Notes: a model not told the origin generated them from the letters alone. A DNA stretch of 25,866 bases from JBAPRR01 sp049281195 (GCA_049281195.1 JBAPRR010000318.1:1-25866), one strand, 5' to 3'. Numbered from the stretch's first letter, positions 16,084 through 23,107 are shown. A program made the numbers and translations.

Positions 16084-17279
16084 CCGGCGCGCTCGAGGCC
16101 CTGCGCGTCGTCGAGCTGACCGATTCCTCGGCCGACTACTGCGGTCGGATCCTGGCCGGCCTCGGCGCGGATGTGGTGAAGGCGGAACCACCCGCAGGAT
16201 CATCGGCGCGCTCGATCGGTCCGTTCTGTGGGGACGTCGAGGATCCCGATCTGAGCCTGTCTTTTTGGGCAGACAACGTGGGCAAGCGCTCTGTTGTCGT
16301 CAACGACGATGCAGAGGTCCTCGCCCTGTGCCAGTCGGCCGACGTGATGGTGCACACGCTGCGTGCGTCGGAGGCGCGGTCGCGAAAGCTCGACTACGCG
16401 ACCTTGAGCGAGTCCAATCCCCGGATCATCGTGTGCGCAGTGACCCCGTTCGGACAGGACGGACCCTGGGCGGATTACCAGGCCGACGACCTCGTTCTCA
16501 TGTCGCTGGGCGGTTCGATGGCCGCGTGCGGCTACCGCCCCGGTCCTGATGGCGAATACGACACTCCCCCTCTCGCATCCATGGGCGATCAGGCCGAAAG
16601 GACCGCATCGACGTATGCGGCGATCGCGATCATGGCCGCGCTCGTGGCACGCGGAACAACTCCGGGCACCGGCCATATGACCCCGCCGGCCACGGGCCAG
16701 TTCATCGACGTGTCGGCACACGAATGCTCCGCGAGCATGACCGAGTGGCACCTTCTCTCATACATCTGTTCGGGTTTCAACTACAGGCGCGCGCCCCATC
16801 CGACACTCACCGCCTCGGACGGGCGCCGGGTGGCTGCCCTAGTGCCGGACTTTCTGGGAACTCATGTGTTCGACAACCTTCTGGCCATGCTCGAGCGAAA
16901 TGGCGTCGCCGGAGTAGTGGCTGAACCCGAGTTCCGCGATCCGATGCACAGGGCGAAGAACTATTCCGAGCTGTGGCAGGCCCTCAAACGGCTGGCCTCG
17001 TTGCACGATGGAGAGAGTCTCTACCGCGAGGGCCAGTCCGCCGGATTGCCGTGGGGTGTCATCCGTAGTCCTGACGAAGTGGCGACCGACCCACATCTGG
17101 CTGCGCGCGGTCACTTCGTCACGCTCGAGCATTCCGAGCTCGGTCGGGATGTGACGTATCCCGGTGCACCCTTCGTCGCTCACGGCTCGCCGTGGAACAT
17201 GACCAGGCGACCTCCTCTGGTAGGAGAGCACACACAAGAGGTGGCGGCGGAGTGGGGCTCGAAAGGAGCGAACAGTTGA
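16080..17279 (+). CDS. CaiB/BaiF family CoA-transferase, second of an adjacent pair
   Basis: This 399-residue protein begins MTGALEALRVVELTDSSADYCGRILAGLGADVVKAEPP and carries GKRSVVVNDD, LSESNPRIIVCAVTPFGQDGPW and a closing RPPLVGEHTQEVAAEW, all family III signatures. At the catalytic position QFIDVSAHECSASMTE has Glu215 rather than Asp. Compared with its upstream partner it has a Gly/Pro/Thr-rich insert before that segment (GTTPGTGHMTPPATGQ, 192-207). The GTG overlaps the upstream stop (GTGA), and its own stop overlaps the TTG of the thiolase-like gene. The two CoA-transferases may form one heteromeric enzyme that activates or deactivates the pathway substrate. Confidence 0.85.
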   Translation: MTGALEALRVVELTDSSADYCGRILAGLGADVVKAEPPAGSSARSIGPFCGDVEDPDLSLSFWADNVGKRSVVVNDDAEVLALCQSADVMVHTLRASEARSRKLDYATLSESNPRIIVCAVTPFGQDGPWADYQADDLVLMSLGGSMAACGYRPGPDGEYDTPPLASMGDQAERTASTYAAIAIMAALVARGTTPGTGHMTPPATGQFIDVSAHECSASMTEWHLLSYICSGFNYRRAPHPTLTASDGRRVAALVPDFLGTHVFDNLLAMLERNGVAGVVAEPEFRDPMHRAKNYSELWQALKRLASLHDGESLYREGQSAGLPWGVIRSPDEVATDPHLAARGHFVTLEHSELGRDVTYPGAPFVAHGSPWNMTRRPPLVGEHTQEVAAEWGSKGANS

Positions 17280-18472
17280 GCGAAGCAACCTACGGATTGC
17301 GCCGTTCCGTGCCCAAGGGCCGCCGGGCGGTGATCGCCGGTGTGGCCACCTCCGACTACCCGTACCTGCCCGACATGTCAGAGCACGGTGTTCACGCACA
17401 GGCTTCGCGCCGCGCTCTTGCCGACGCTGGTTTGTCGTTCTCTGACGTGGACGGTCTCGCCACGACCGGTTTCATCCCCATGTACGCAGTGGGGGTCGCC
17501 GAATATCTCGGACTCGATCCCGTGTACCTCGATGAGACCAACACCGGTGGTTCGTCGTTCGAGGTCCTGGTCGAGCACGCCGCCACCGCGGTGGAGGCGG
17601 GATTCTGTGAGATCGTCCTCGTCACCTACGGGAGCGTGCAGCTGTCCTCGATGGGCAGGATGCTCGGAACCGGCGGAAGGGGTCCTGTACCGATGGGGCC
17701 TATGTCGTTCGACGCACTGTGGGGAAACACACTGGTCGGCAGCTATGCGCTCGCGGCGCGCCGCCATATGCACCAGTACGGCACCACGCCCGAACAGCTG
17801 GCCGACATTGCGGTCACGATGCGTAAGCACGCCGAGCACAACGCGATGGCCCAGTACCGCGACCCGTTGACGGTAGACGACGTTCTCGCCTCGAAGCTGG
17901 TGGCGGACCCTCTTCACAAGTTGGACTGCTGCGTCATATCGGATGGGGGTGGCGCGTGCATCGTGACCACCGCGGAACGGGCCGCCGATCTGCCGACCAC
18001 GCCCGTGTACATCAACGGCGCCGCGCACGCGATGACCCACCATATGAACATGTCGCAGATGGCCGACCTGACCGTCACCGCGGCCGACCGGAGCGGCCCG
18101 CGGGCATTCGCGCAGGCCGGTATCACCGCGTCAGACGTCGACGTGGCTGAACTCTACGACTCGTTCACCATCACGGTTCTTTTGACCGTCGAGGATCTCG
18201 GCTTCTGCGCCAAGGGTGAAGGCGGTGACTTCGTAGCGGCTGGGGGACTGGGGCTCGGAGGCCGGCTTCCGACGAATACCGATGGCGGCGGGTTGTCGGC
18301 GTGTCACCCGGGGATGCGCGGAATGTTCCTTATCGTGGAAGCGGTCCGCCAGTTGCGCGGGCAAGCCGGTGCTACGCAAGTCCCCGATGCACGAATCGCA
18401 GTGGCACACGGCACCGGCGGCTTTCTTTCCACTGGTGCGACGCTCGTCTTGTCAACGGAGGAATCTCTATGA
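17276..18472 (+). CDS. Thiolase-fold (SCP-x/Ltp-type) protein lacking catalytic cysteines, probable acyl-CoA aldolase
   Basis: This 398-residue thiolase-fold protein is of the lipid-transfer (SCP-x/Ltp) branch. The TTG at 17276 is chosen: AAGGAG precedes it and it overlaps the upstream stop (TTGA). At the thiolase nucleophile site the sequence is NTGGSSF (89-95) with serine, and at the second cysteine site it is VAHGTGG (376-382) with His378, so ordinary thiolysis is unlikely. NTDGGGLSACHPG (334-346) keeps His344, and AELYDSFTITVL (291-302) has the tyrosine seen in Ltp-type aldolases. Ltp2 of steroid degraders, also cysteine-less, cleaves a beta-hydroxyacyl-CoA by retro-aldol reaction together with a DUF35 protein. 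The next gene is a DUF35 protein, so the same chemistry is the best guess. Confidence 0.85.
   Translation: MSEATYGLRRSVPKGRRAVIAGVATSDYPYLPDMSEHGVHAQASRRALADAGLSFSDVDGLATTGFIPMYAVGVAEYLGLDPVYLDETNTGGSSFEVLVEHAATAVEAGFCEIVLVTYGSVQLSSMGRMLGTGGRGPVPMGPMSFDALWGNTLVGSYALAARRHMHQYGTTPEQLADIAVTMRKHAEHNAMAQYRDPLTVDDVLASKLVADPLHKLDCCVISDGGGACIVTTAERAADLPTTPVYINGAAHAMTHHMNMSQMADLTVTAADRSGPRAFAQAGITASDVDVAELYDSFTITVLLTVEDLGFCAKGEGGDFVAAGGLGLGGRLPTNTDGGGLSACHPGMRGMFLIVEAVRQLRGQAGATQVPDARIAVAHGTGGFLSTGATLVLSTEESL
18457..18461 (+). promoter_or_regulatory. Ribosome-binding site feeding a duplicated start
   Basis: GGAGG lies inside the end of the thiolase-like gene, 7 nt before the ATG at 18469. That ATG opens only a six-codon frame. 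The DUF35 gene's own ATG at 18486 is 24 nt away from the site, too far for direct initiation, so the placement matters for how the DUF35 gene is translated. Confidence 0.6.
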
Positions 18473-18502
18473 CCGGCACGGCCTCATGACCGGCACAGCT
18501 GC
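18469..18502 (+). repeat. Tandem near-repeat of the start region with a six-codon relay ORF
   Basis: ATGACCGGCACGGCCTC (18469-18485) is followed at once by a copy, ATGACCGGCACAGCTGC (18486-18502), 14 of 17 bases alike. The first ATG overlaps the thiolase stop, encodes MTGTAS, and stops with a TGA at 18487-18489 that overlaps the ATG of the DUF35 gene. Because 17 is not a multiple of three, the duplication moved the original well-spaced start out of frame. Translation probably relays by termination-reinitiation. Confidence 0.65.
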
Positions 18503-18920
18503 AGATCCGCGCCCGCCCAAGCCGCGTCCGGCGCCGATATCGGAGCCGGATTCCGCCCCCTATCTGCAAGCCGCGAAAGAAGGACGGCTCGTGGTGCAGC
18601 GTTGCGACTCTTGTGGTCATCACCAGCTGTACGGCCGCGCCCTGTGCGCGTCGTGCGGTGGCGACGTGACGTGGATCGACGCTTCGGGGTACGGGACCGT
18701 TTACAGCTGGACGGTCATCCGGCAGAACCATTCGCGGCCGTGGCGCGACATGATCCCGTACGTGGTGGCACTGGTCGACCTCGACGAGGGACCGAGGGTC
18801 ATGACCAACATCGTGGGATGCGATCCGGAATCGGTCTCGATCGGGATGAAGGTCGTGGCGCGCTTCGAGAACGTGGGCGCCGACGCCGAGGCCGCGGTGG
18901 CGCTGTTCGAGCCAGCTTGA
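18486..18920 (+). CDS. DUF35 zinc-ribbon/OB-fold protein, partner of the thiolase-like enzyme
   Basis: This 144-residue protein has an N-terminal helix (SEPDSAPYLQAAKEGRLVVQRC) leading to a rubredoxin-like zinc ribbon with C40, C43, C54 and C57 (CDSCG and CASCG). An OB-fold follows: WIDASGYGTVYSWTVIRQNH, IPYVVALVDLDEGPRVMTNIVG, IGMKVVARFENVG. DUF35 proteins are obligate partners of several thiolase-fold enzymes and bind acyl-CoA through the OB-fold; ChsH2-DUF35 with Ltp2 is the best studied case. Here it directly follows the thiolase-like gene. Start at 18486 because the fold and frame require it, despite the better ribosome site being placed for the upstream ATG. Its 3' end faces the DHA2 exporter with 28 bp between stops. 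Confidence 0.87.
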   Translation: MTGTAADPRPPKPRPAPISEPDSAPYLQAAKEGRLVVQRCDSCGHHQLYGRALCASCGGDVTWIDASGYGTVYSWTVIRQNHSRPWRDMIPYVVALVDLDEGPRVMTNIVGCDPESVSIGMKVVARFENVGADAEAAVALFEPA

Positions 18921-18948
18921 ACAGGCCGCTCGCGTCAAGCCACTCGGA

Positions 18949-20649
18949 TCAGGGGGTGGGGATCGCCTCACGTCCGTGGTCGGGATCGATGTAGCGCTCG
19001 CCTCTCAAAAGCGACGCGACCGCCGCCAGTGCGCCGAGTCCGGCGGCGACGGCGAACACCACGATGAGCCCTTGGTGAAACGGTGCCGAGATCAGGTGGG
19101 GGAAGAACTGGCGCCCGGTGATCAACCGGCTCGCGGCATGAGGAAGGGTGTTCAACACCCCGCTCGGCTGGAGCAGATGTTGGAGAGGGTTGACTCCGAG
19201 CAGGGCTGCGAAGAGCGAGGAGACCGGAGGAAGCGTTGCCACGTGGTGGGCCACGCTGAAAGGCACTCCCTGCTTGGTGAGGCCCTTGGTCATGGTGGTC
19301 GGGAGGCTGGAGGAAAGCCCGGCGATCATCAGCGAGAAGAAGCATCCGATGGAAAGTGCCGTTCCTGAATTCATGAAGGTCGACCGCATCCCTGATGCCG
19401 CGCCCCTCTCGCTCGCCGGCACGCTCGACATGATCGACGAGGTGTTGGGCGCCGCAAACATTCCCGCACCGATTCCGTTCAGGAGAATCAAAAGGGCGAA
19501 GACCGGATAGGCGAAACTCACCGGCAGGAGCATCAGCCCGATGAAGCTGCCGGCGAAGACGACCATGCCGCCGGTTGCGAATCCCCGCGCACCGAAGCGG
19601 TCTGACAGCTTGCCGGAGATCGGGCCCGCTACCAGAATGCCGAGGCTCAGAGGCAGTAAGAAGATGCCGGCCCAGAACGGAGTCTCCGAGTAGGCGTACC
19701 CGTGGAGCGGCAGCCAGATCCCCTGTAGCCAGATGATGAGCATGAACTGGAGCCCGCCGCGTGCGACGGCTACGACGAACCCGGCGACGCTGCCTGCGGT
19801 GAAGGCTCTGATCCTGAACAGTGCAAGGCGGAACATCGGCTCCGCGACGCGCGACTCGATAATCGCGAAGATCGCCAGCAGCACTACCCCGCCCGCGATC
19901 ATGGCGATCACCTTCGGGTTGGTCCATCCCATGGTGTGGCCGCCGTACGGTTGGATGCCGACTGTGATCGCGACCAACAGTGCACCGAGACCCACGGCGA
20001 AGGTGATGTTGCCCCACCAGTCGATGCGGCCCCCGCCGCGCTGACCGTTGTCGCGGAGCTTGCGGTATGCCCACAACGTTCCGAACACGCCGACTGGAAC
20101 ATTGACCCAGAAGATCGCCCGCCAGTCGATCACCGCCAGGACGCCGCCGGCTACGAGACCGATGAATTGGCCTGCGAGTCCGGCGACCTGGTTGATGCCG
20201 AGCGCGAATCCGCGCTGATCCGCCGGGAATGCATCGGTGAGGATCGCGGGCGAGTTTGCCACCAGCATCGAACCGCCGAGCGCCTGGACCAGGCGCCAGC
20301 CGATCAACCACAGGGCGCCGTGAGTGGCGAAGAAGGGATCGAACGAGAGGAGAACCGACGAGGCGGTGAAGACAACGAAGCCGGCGTTGTATATGCGAAC
20401 CCTCCCGAACATGTCGCCCAGGCGGCCGACCGTTACGACTAGGACGGCCTGGATGAGCCGGTAACCCATGATCATCCACAGCAGGTAGACGACGTTGCCC
20501 GGGCCTAGCGGATCGAGCCGGATGCCTCTGAAGATCGCGGGGAGGGCGATGATGACGATCGAGCCGTCGAGCTGCGACATGAACACCGCGGCCGTGGTGT
20601 TGGCCAGGGCGGTCCACCTATAGCGGTCTTCAGACCTGCTTTCGGTCAT
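18949..20649 (-). CDS. DHA2-type (EmrB/QacA) MFS exporter, MarR-linked paralogue
   Basis: This 566-residue 14-helix exporter is paralogous over its full length to the one at 10082-11821. Shared blocks include FRIRAFTAGS, IIWLQGIWLPLHG, AGPISGKLSDRFG and LPPVSSLFAALLG. The loop motif is GRLGDMFGRVR and the fifth-helix region ALGINQVAGLAGQFIGLVAGG. The ATG at 20649 lies 18 bp after the MarR stop, so both are probably one transcript, the usual arrangement for a self-regulated efflux pump induced by its ligand. Its 3' end faces the catabolic operon, so it may export a pathway intermediate or a toxic substrate; that is inference. No strong ribosome site is seen. Confidence 0.87.
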   Translation of the reverse strand: MTESRSEDRYRWTALANTTAAVFMSQLDGSIVIIALPAIFRGIRLDPLGPGNVVYLLWMIMGYRLIQAVLVVTVGRLGDMFGRVRIYNAGFVVFTASSVLLSFDPFFATHGALWLIGWRLVQALGGSMLVANSPAILTDAFPADQRGFALGINQVAGLAGQFIGLVAGGVLAVIDWRAIFWVNVPVGVFGTLWAYRKLRDNGQRGGGRIDWWGNITFAVGLGALLVAITVGIQPYGGHTMGWTNPKVIAMIAGGVVLLAIFAIIESRVAEPMFRLALFRIRAFTAGSVAGFVVAVARGGLQFMLIIWLQGIWLPLHGYAYSETPFWAGIFLLPLSLGILVAGPISGKLSDRFGARGFATGGMVVFAGSFIGLMLLPVSFAYPVFALLILLNGIGAGMFAAPNTSSIMSSVPASERGAASGMRSTFMNSGTALSIGCFFSLMIAGLSSSLPTTMTKGLTKQGVPFSVAHHVATLPPVSSLFAALLGVNPLQHLLQPSGVLNTLPHAASRLITGRQFFPHLISAPFHQGLIVVFAVAAGLGALAAVASLLRGERYIDPDHGREAIPTP

Positions 20650-20667
20650 TCAGGGCCAGGATCAGCG

Positions 20668-21177
20668 TCAGACGCTGGGCGGCACGATGCTTTGAGCGAG
20701 ACGATCCAGAAGGGCTGCCGCCACCCGGAGCTTTTCGATTTCTTCGGAAGTGAACCTTGTGGAAAGCGCGTGCGCCAGCTCTTCCACACGCTCGTTGCGG
20801 CGGCTATTGAGCATCTGGAGACCTGACTCGGTGAGCGACATCACCACCCGGCGCGCGTCGGCGGGATCGCTGCTGCGTTTCAAAAAGCCACGCGCCTCCA
20901 GGCCGGCGAGCGTGGCCCCCATCGACTGGGGGCTGATCTGTTCGGATCTGGCGAGCTCGGCGGAGGTGCCGGGACCTCCCCTGTCGAGCTTGGCCAGAGC
21001 TGCCGCCTCGGGGAAGGTGATCTCGCCTTCCCGCGTCACCTGACGAAGGCGCCTCCTCAACTGGCCGACGCTCAAATGCAGCGCCGCAGCGACCTCGAAG
21101 GTTCGGTCTCGCGGCGTTCCTGGCCGGTGAGGTTTCGGCTCGAGGGTTCCGGGAGGTTGAGCTTTTGGCACGACCAT
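20668..21177 (-). CDS. MarR family transcriptional regulator
   Basis: This is a 169-residue winged-helix regulator. A Pro-rich N-terminal tail of about 25 residues precedes the dimer helix AALHLSVGQLRRRLRQV. The helix-turn-helix is GTSAELARSEQISPQSMGATLAGLEARGFL (70-99) and the wing KRSSDPADARRVVMSLTESG carries the conserved D-x-R. The C-terminal helices complete the dimer. It lies upstream of the DHA2 exporter in the same direction and diverges from the split-barrel gene. A 26-bp imperfect palindrome touches its start codon, so autorepression is likely. MarR proteins are usually released from DNA by aromatic or acyl-CoA ligands, which would suit the neighbouring catabolic genes. No ribosome site precedes the ATG. 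Confidence 0.9.
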   Translation of the reverse strand: MVVPKAQPPGTLEPKPHRPGTPRDRTFEVAAALHLSVGQLRRRLRQVTREGEITFPEAAALAKLDRGGPGTSAELARSEQISPQSMGATLAGLEARGFLKRSSDPADARRVVMSLTESGLQMLNSRRNERVEELAHALSTRFTSEEIEKLRVAAALLDRLAQSIVPPSV

Positions 21178-21203
21178 AAGGCTAGCCTGATCAGTCCAGC
21201 CTT
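21178..21203. promoter_or_regulatory. 26-bp imperfect palindrome abutting the MarR start, probable operator
   Basis: The half-sites AAGGCTAGCCTGA and TCAGTCCAGCCTT pair at 11 of 13 positions around a perfect CTGATCAG core (21188-21195). The repeat begins at the base next to the MarR start codon (21175-21177) in the 91-bp divergent gap. A further TGACTGA-type half-site follows at about 21210-21216. Size and location fit a MarR dimer site controlling both directions. Confidence 0.55.
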
Positions 21204-21268
21204 ACTAACTGACTGAAGGGCTCCCCGATAGGTAAAAGAGAGGCCGACATCTAGTCGGAGGTGAGAGC

Positions 21269-21718
21269 TTGGTGACGCTCAACGAAGTGATGGACATAGC
21301 GAGGGACGATCACTGCCTGGCCGTTGTGGCGACGCTTCGCCCCGACCTCACCATCCAGTCCACCATCGTGAACGCCGGTGTTCTCCCCCACCCGCGCTCA
21401 GGTGATCCGGTCGTCGGCTTCGTCACTTACGGCCAGCGCAAGCTGGTGAACCTCCGTACGAACAGGCGGGTGACCATCACGTTCCGGGCCGGGTGGAGAT
21501 GGGCGACAGTGGAGGGTGAAGCAGAGATGATCGGTCCCGACGAACCAAAACAGCCCCTGAGCCCAGAGCAATTTCGGCTTCTGTTGCGCGAGGTCTTCAC
21601 CGCTGCGGGTGGGACCCACTACGACTGGGACGACTACGACCGGACCATGAAGGAGCAGCGTCGCGCTGTGGTGCTCGTGACTCCCACCCGGATCTACAGC
21701 AACCGTCCGAGCGGCTGA
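21269..21718 (+). CDS. Split-barrel PPOX-family FMN/F420-binding protein
   Basis: This 149-residue protein has the pyridoxamine-phosphate-oxidase-like split barrel, in the Rv1155-like group of actinobacterial F420 or FMN enzymes. It shows CLAVVATLRPDLTIQSTIVNAGVL (first strands), VGFVTYGQRKLVNLRTNRRVTITF (the K-L-x-N-L-R cofactor-side segment) and WATVEGEAEMIGPDE. The C-terminal VVLVTPTRIYSN closes the barrel. GGAGG at 21257-21261 serves either the TTG at 21269 (7 nt) or the GTG at 21272 (10 nt). It diverges from the MarR gene and probably shares its operator. The reaction is unknown; such proteins reduce varied small substrates. Confidence 0.8.
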   Translation: MVTLNEVMDIARDDHCLAVVATLRPDLTIQSTIVNAGVLPHPRSGDPVVGFVTYGQRKLVNLRTNRRVTITFRAGWRWATVEGEAEMIGPDEPKQPLSPEQFRLLLREVFTAAGGTHYDWDDYDRTMKEQRRAVVLVTPTRIYSNRPSG

Positions 21719-21791
21719 TCGACAGCGCGTGATCCCGGATTCGGTGACCCTCGACCGCTGCTTCGGATATGCATTGACCTGGCGTTCTCTC

Positions 21792-21797
21792 TAGTGT
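21792..21797 (+). promoter_or_regulatory. Candidate -10 (TAGTGT) for a leaderless hpt transcript
   Basis: TAGTGT matches TANNNT and ends 7 nt before the GTG at 21805. No ribosome site is seen before that GTG. This supports the 21805 start over later in-frame GTGs. A TTGACC at 21774-21779 is too close (12 bp) to be its -35. Confidence 0.35.
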
Positions 21798-21804
21798 CAC
21801 CCCG

Positions 21805-22443
21805 GTGGGTGGTGAATCGGGCGAAGCGACGGTGCACGAACCCCCTCCGTCCACACTGGACGGTCGTTCCGCGACAGAGGATTGGATCGCCGACCACGGG
21901 ATCACCGAGGTGATCGTGAGCGCAGAGGATCTCGAGCGCCGAGTGCTCGAGATCGGACGCAAGGTCACAGAGGACTACGACGGGCGGCCCCTTCTGTTGC
22001 TCGGGGTTCTGAAGGGTGCCTTCGTCTTCATGAGCGACCTGGCCAGGGCGATCGATCTACCGGTCGAGATCGACATCATGGCCATCTCCTCGTACGGCGC
22101 CGGGACCACCTCGAGCGGGGTGATCAGGATCGTCAAGGACCTGGACGCCGATCTCACCGGCCGCCACGTGCTCGTGGTCGAAGACATTGTGGACTCGGGG
22201 GTCACCCTCACGTACCTGAAAAGGAACCTGATGGCCCGCCATCCCGCCAGCCTCGAGGTGTGTGCCCTCCTCGTGAAAGAGACGGCCCACGCCGTGATCC
22301 CGACCATCAAGTACGTCGGGTTCCAAATCCCGGCGGATTTCGTAGTCGGATACGGCCTCGACGTCGCCGAGAAGTACAGAAATCTCTCCGATATCCGCAG
22401 ATACGAACCCGTGCCCAGCGGCACCGGCTCACCGAGAGGCTGA
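21805..22443 (+). CDS. hpt: Hypoxanthine (guanine) phosphoribosyltransferase
   Basis: This cytosolic purine-salvage enzyme joins hypoxanthine or guanine to PRPP to form IMP or GMP. Motifs match the bacterial HPRT family in order: LLLGVLKGAFVFMSDLARAI (64-83, pyrophosphate loop), DIMAISSYGAGTTSSG (90-105, flexible loop), VLVVEDIVDSGVTL (122-135, PRPP motif) and KYVGFQIPADFVVGYGLDVAEKYRNL (169-194, base-binding lysine and C-terminal signature). The 212 residues exceed the usual 175-185 because of about 32 extra N-terminal residues; starts at later GTGs are possible, but a TANNNT motif supports 21805. A second phosphoribosyltransferase gene follows after 4 bp. Confidence 0.92.
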   Translation: MGGESGEATVHEPPPSTLDGRSATEDWIADHGITEVIVSAEDLERRVLEIGRKVTEDYDGRPLLLLGVLKGAFVFMSDLARAIDLPVEIDIMAISSYGAGTTSSGVIRIVKDLDADLTGRHVLVVEDIVDSGVTLTYLKRNLMARHPASLEVCALLVKETAHAVIPTIKYVGFQIPADFVVGYGLDVAEKYRNLSDIRRYEPVPSGTGSPRG

Positions 22444-22447
22444 GTAC

Positions 22448-23107
22448 ATGGTCGCCCGCGACGGTATTCACTCCACGAAGGTTGGATCTCAGGACATCGA
22501 CCTCCCCCTCGTCAGGATCGCAGAGAATCTTTCGATAGCCCTGTTGATCACGGTGGACTTCGGTGTGGCTTTCGCCGAGCGTGCTGCTCAGGAATTGGCG
22601 GAGCAGCTCCGCGAGCTCGACGTCGACATAGTGGCTTCCGTCGCCACCATGGGCATACCCCTTGCGATCGAGGTGTCCCGGGCGCTCGGGCTCGACGACT
22701 ACCTGATCTTTCAGAAGACGCCGAAGATCCATCTTGCGGACGCCATCACGGAGCCGGTCAGGTCCATAACCACCGACAGCAGCCAGAAGCTCCTGTTCGA
22801 TCGGGCGCGTGTGCCCGCGGCGGCGGGACGGCGTGTGGCGCTCGTGGATGACGTGGTGTCGACCGGCGCATCGATACGCGCCGCGATGCGGCTGCTTCGC
22901 ACGGTGGGTGCGGAGCCTGTCGCTATCGGCGTGCTCCTCACCGAAGCCGCCGCGTGGCGTAACACCCTGGGCGAGGATGCAGACCTCGTCCGGTCCCTCG
23001 GGGCCATCCCCTTGTTTCGGCGTAATCCCGACGGCAGCTTCGAAGAGGACTGGGAAGGTGCCGCAGGGGAGGTCGGAGCCGCTACGAGCAAGCCACACGA
23101 GGCGTAG
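22448..23107 (+). CDS. Type I phosphoribosyltransferase, APRT/PyrE-like
   Basis: This 219-residue type I PRTase has the PRPP motif RVALVDDVVSTGASIRAAM (129-147) and a preceding core IVASVATMGIPLAIEVSRALGLDDYLIFQK (61-90) that resembles adenine phosphoribosyltransferase layout. Its N-terminal hood differs from standard APRT, and the C-terminal tail (NPDGSFEEDW...) is unusual. It may be adenine-, xanthine- or another base-specific; a regulator like PurR/XPRT is less likely because no helix-turn-helix is seen. The ATG is 4 bp after the hpt stop, so the two are co-transcribed. It faces the nucleobase permease with 21 bp between stops. Confidence 0.82.
   Translation: MVARDGIHSTKVGSQDIDLPLVRIAENLSIALLITVDFGVAFAERAAQELAEQLRELDVDIVASVATMGIPLAIEVSRALGLDDYLIFQKTPKIHLADAITEPVRSITTDSSQKLLFDRARVPAAAGRRVALVDDVVSTGASIRAAMRLLRTVGAEPVAIGVLLTEAAAWRNTLGEDADLVRSLGAIPLFRRNPDGSFEEDWEGAAGEVGAATSKPHEA

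Noticed and set aside
18968..20617. 549-codon frame within the second DHA2 exporter on the same strand
   Set aside because: It is composed mainly of Arg, His, Pro and Gly, without helices or motifs; the adjacent frame encodes the complete 14-helix transporter.
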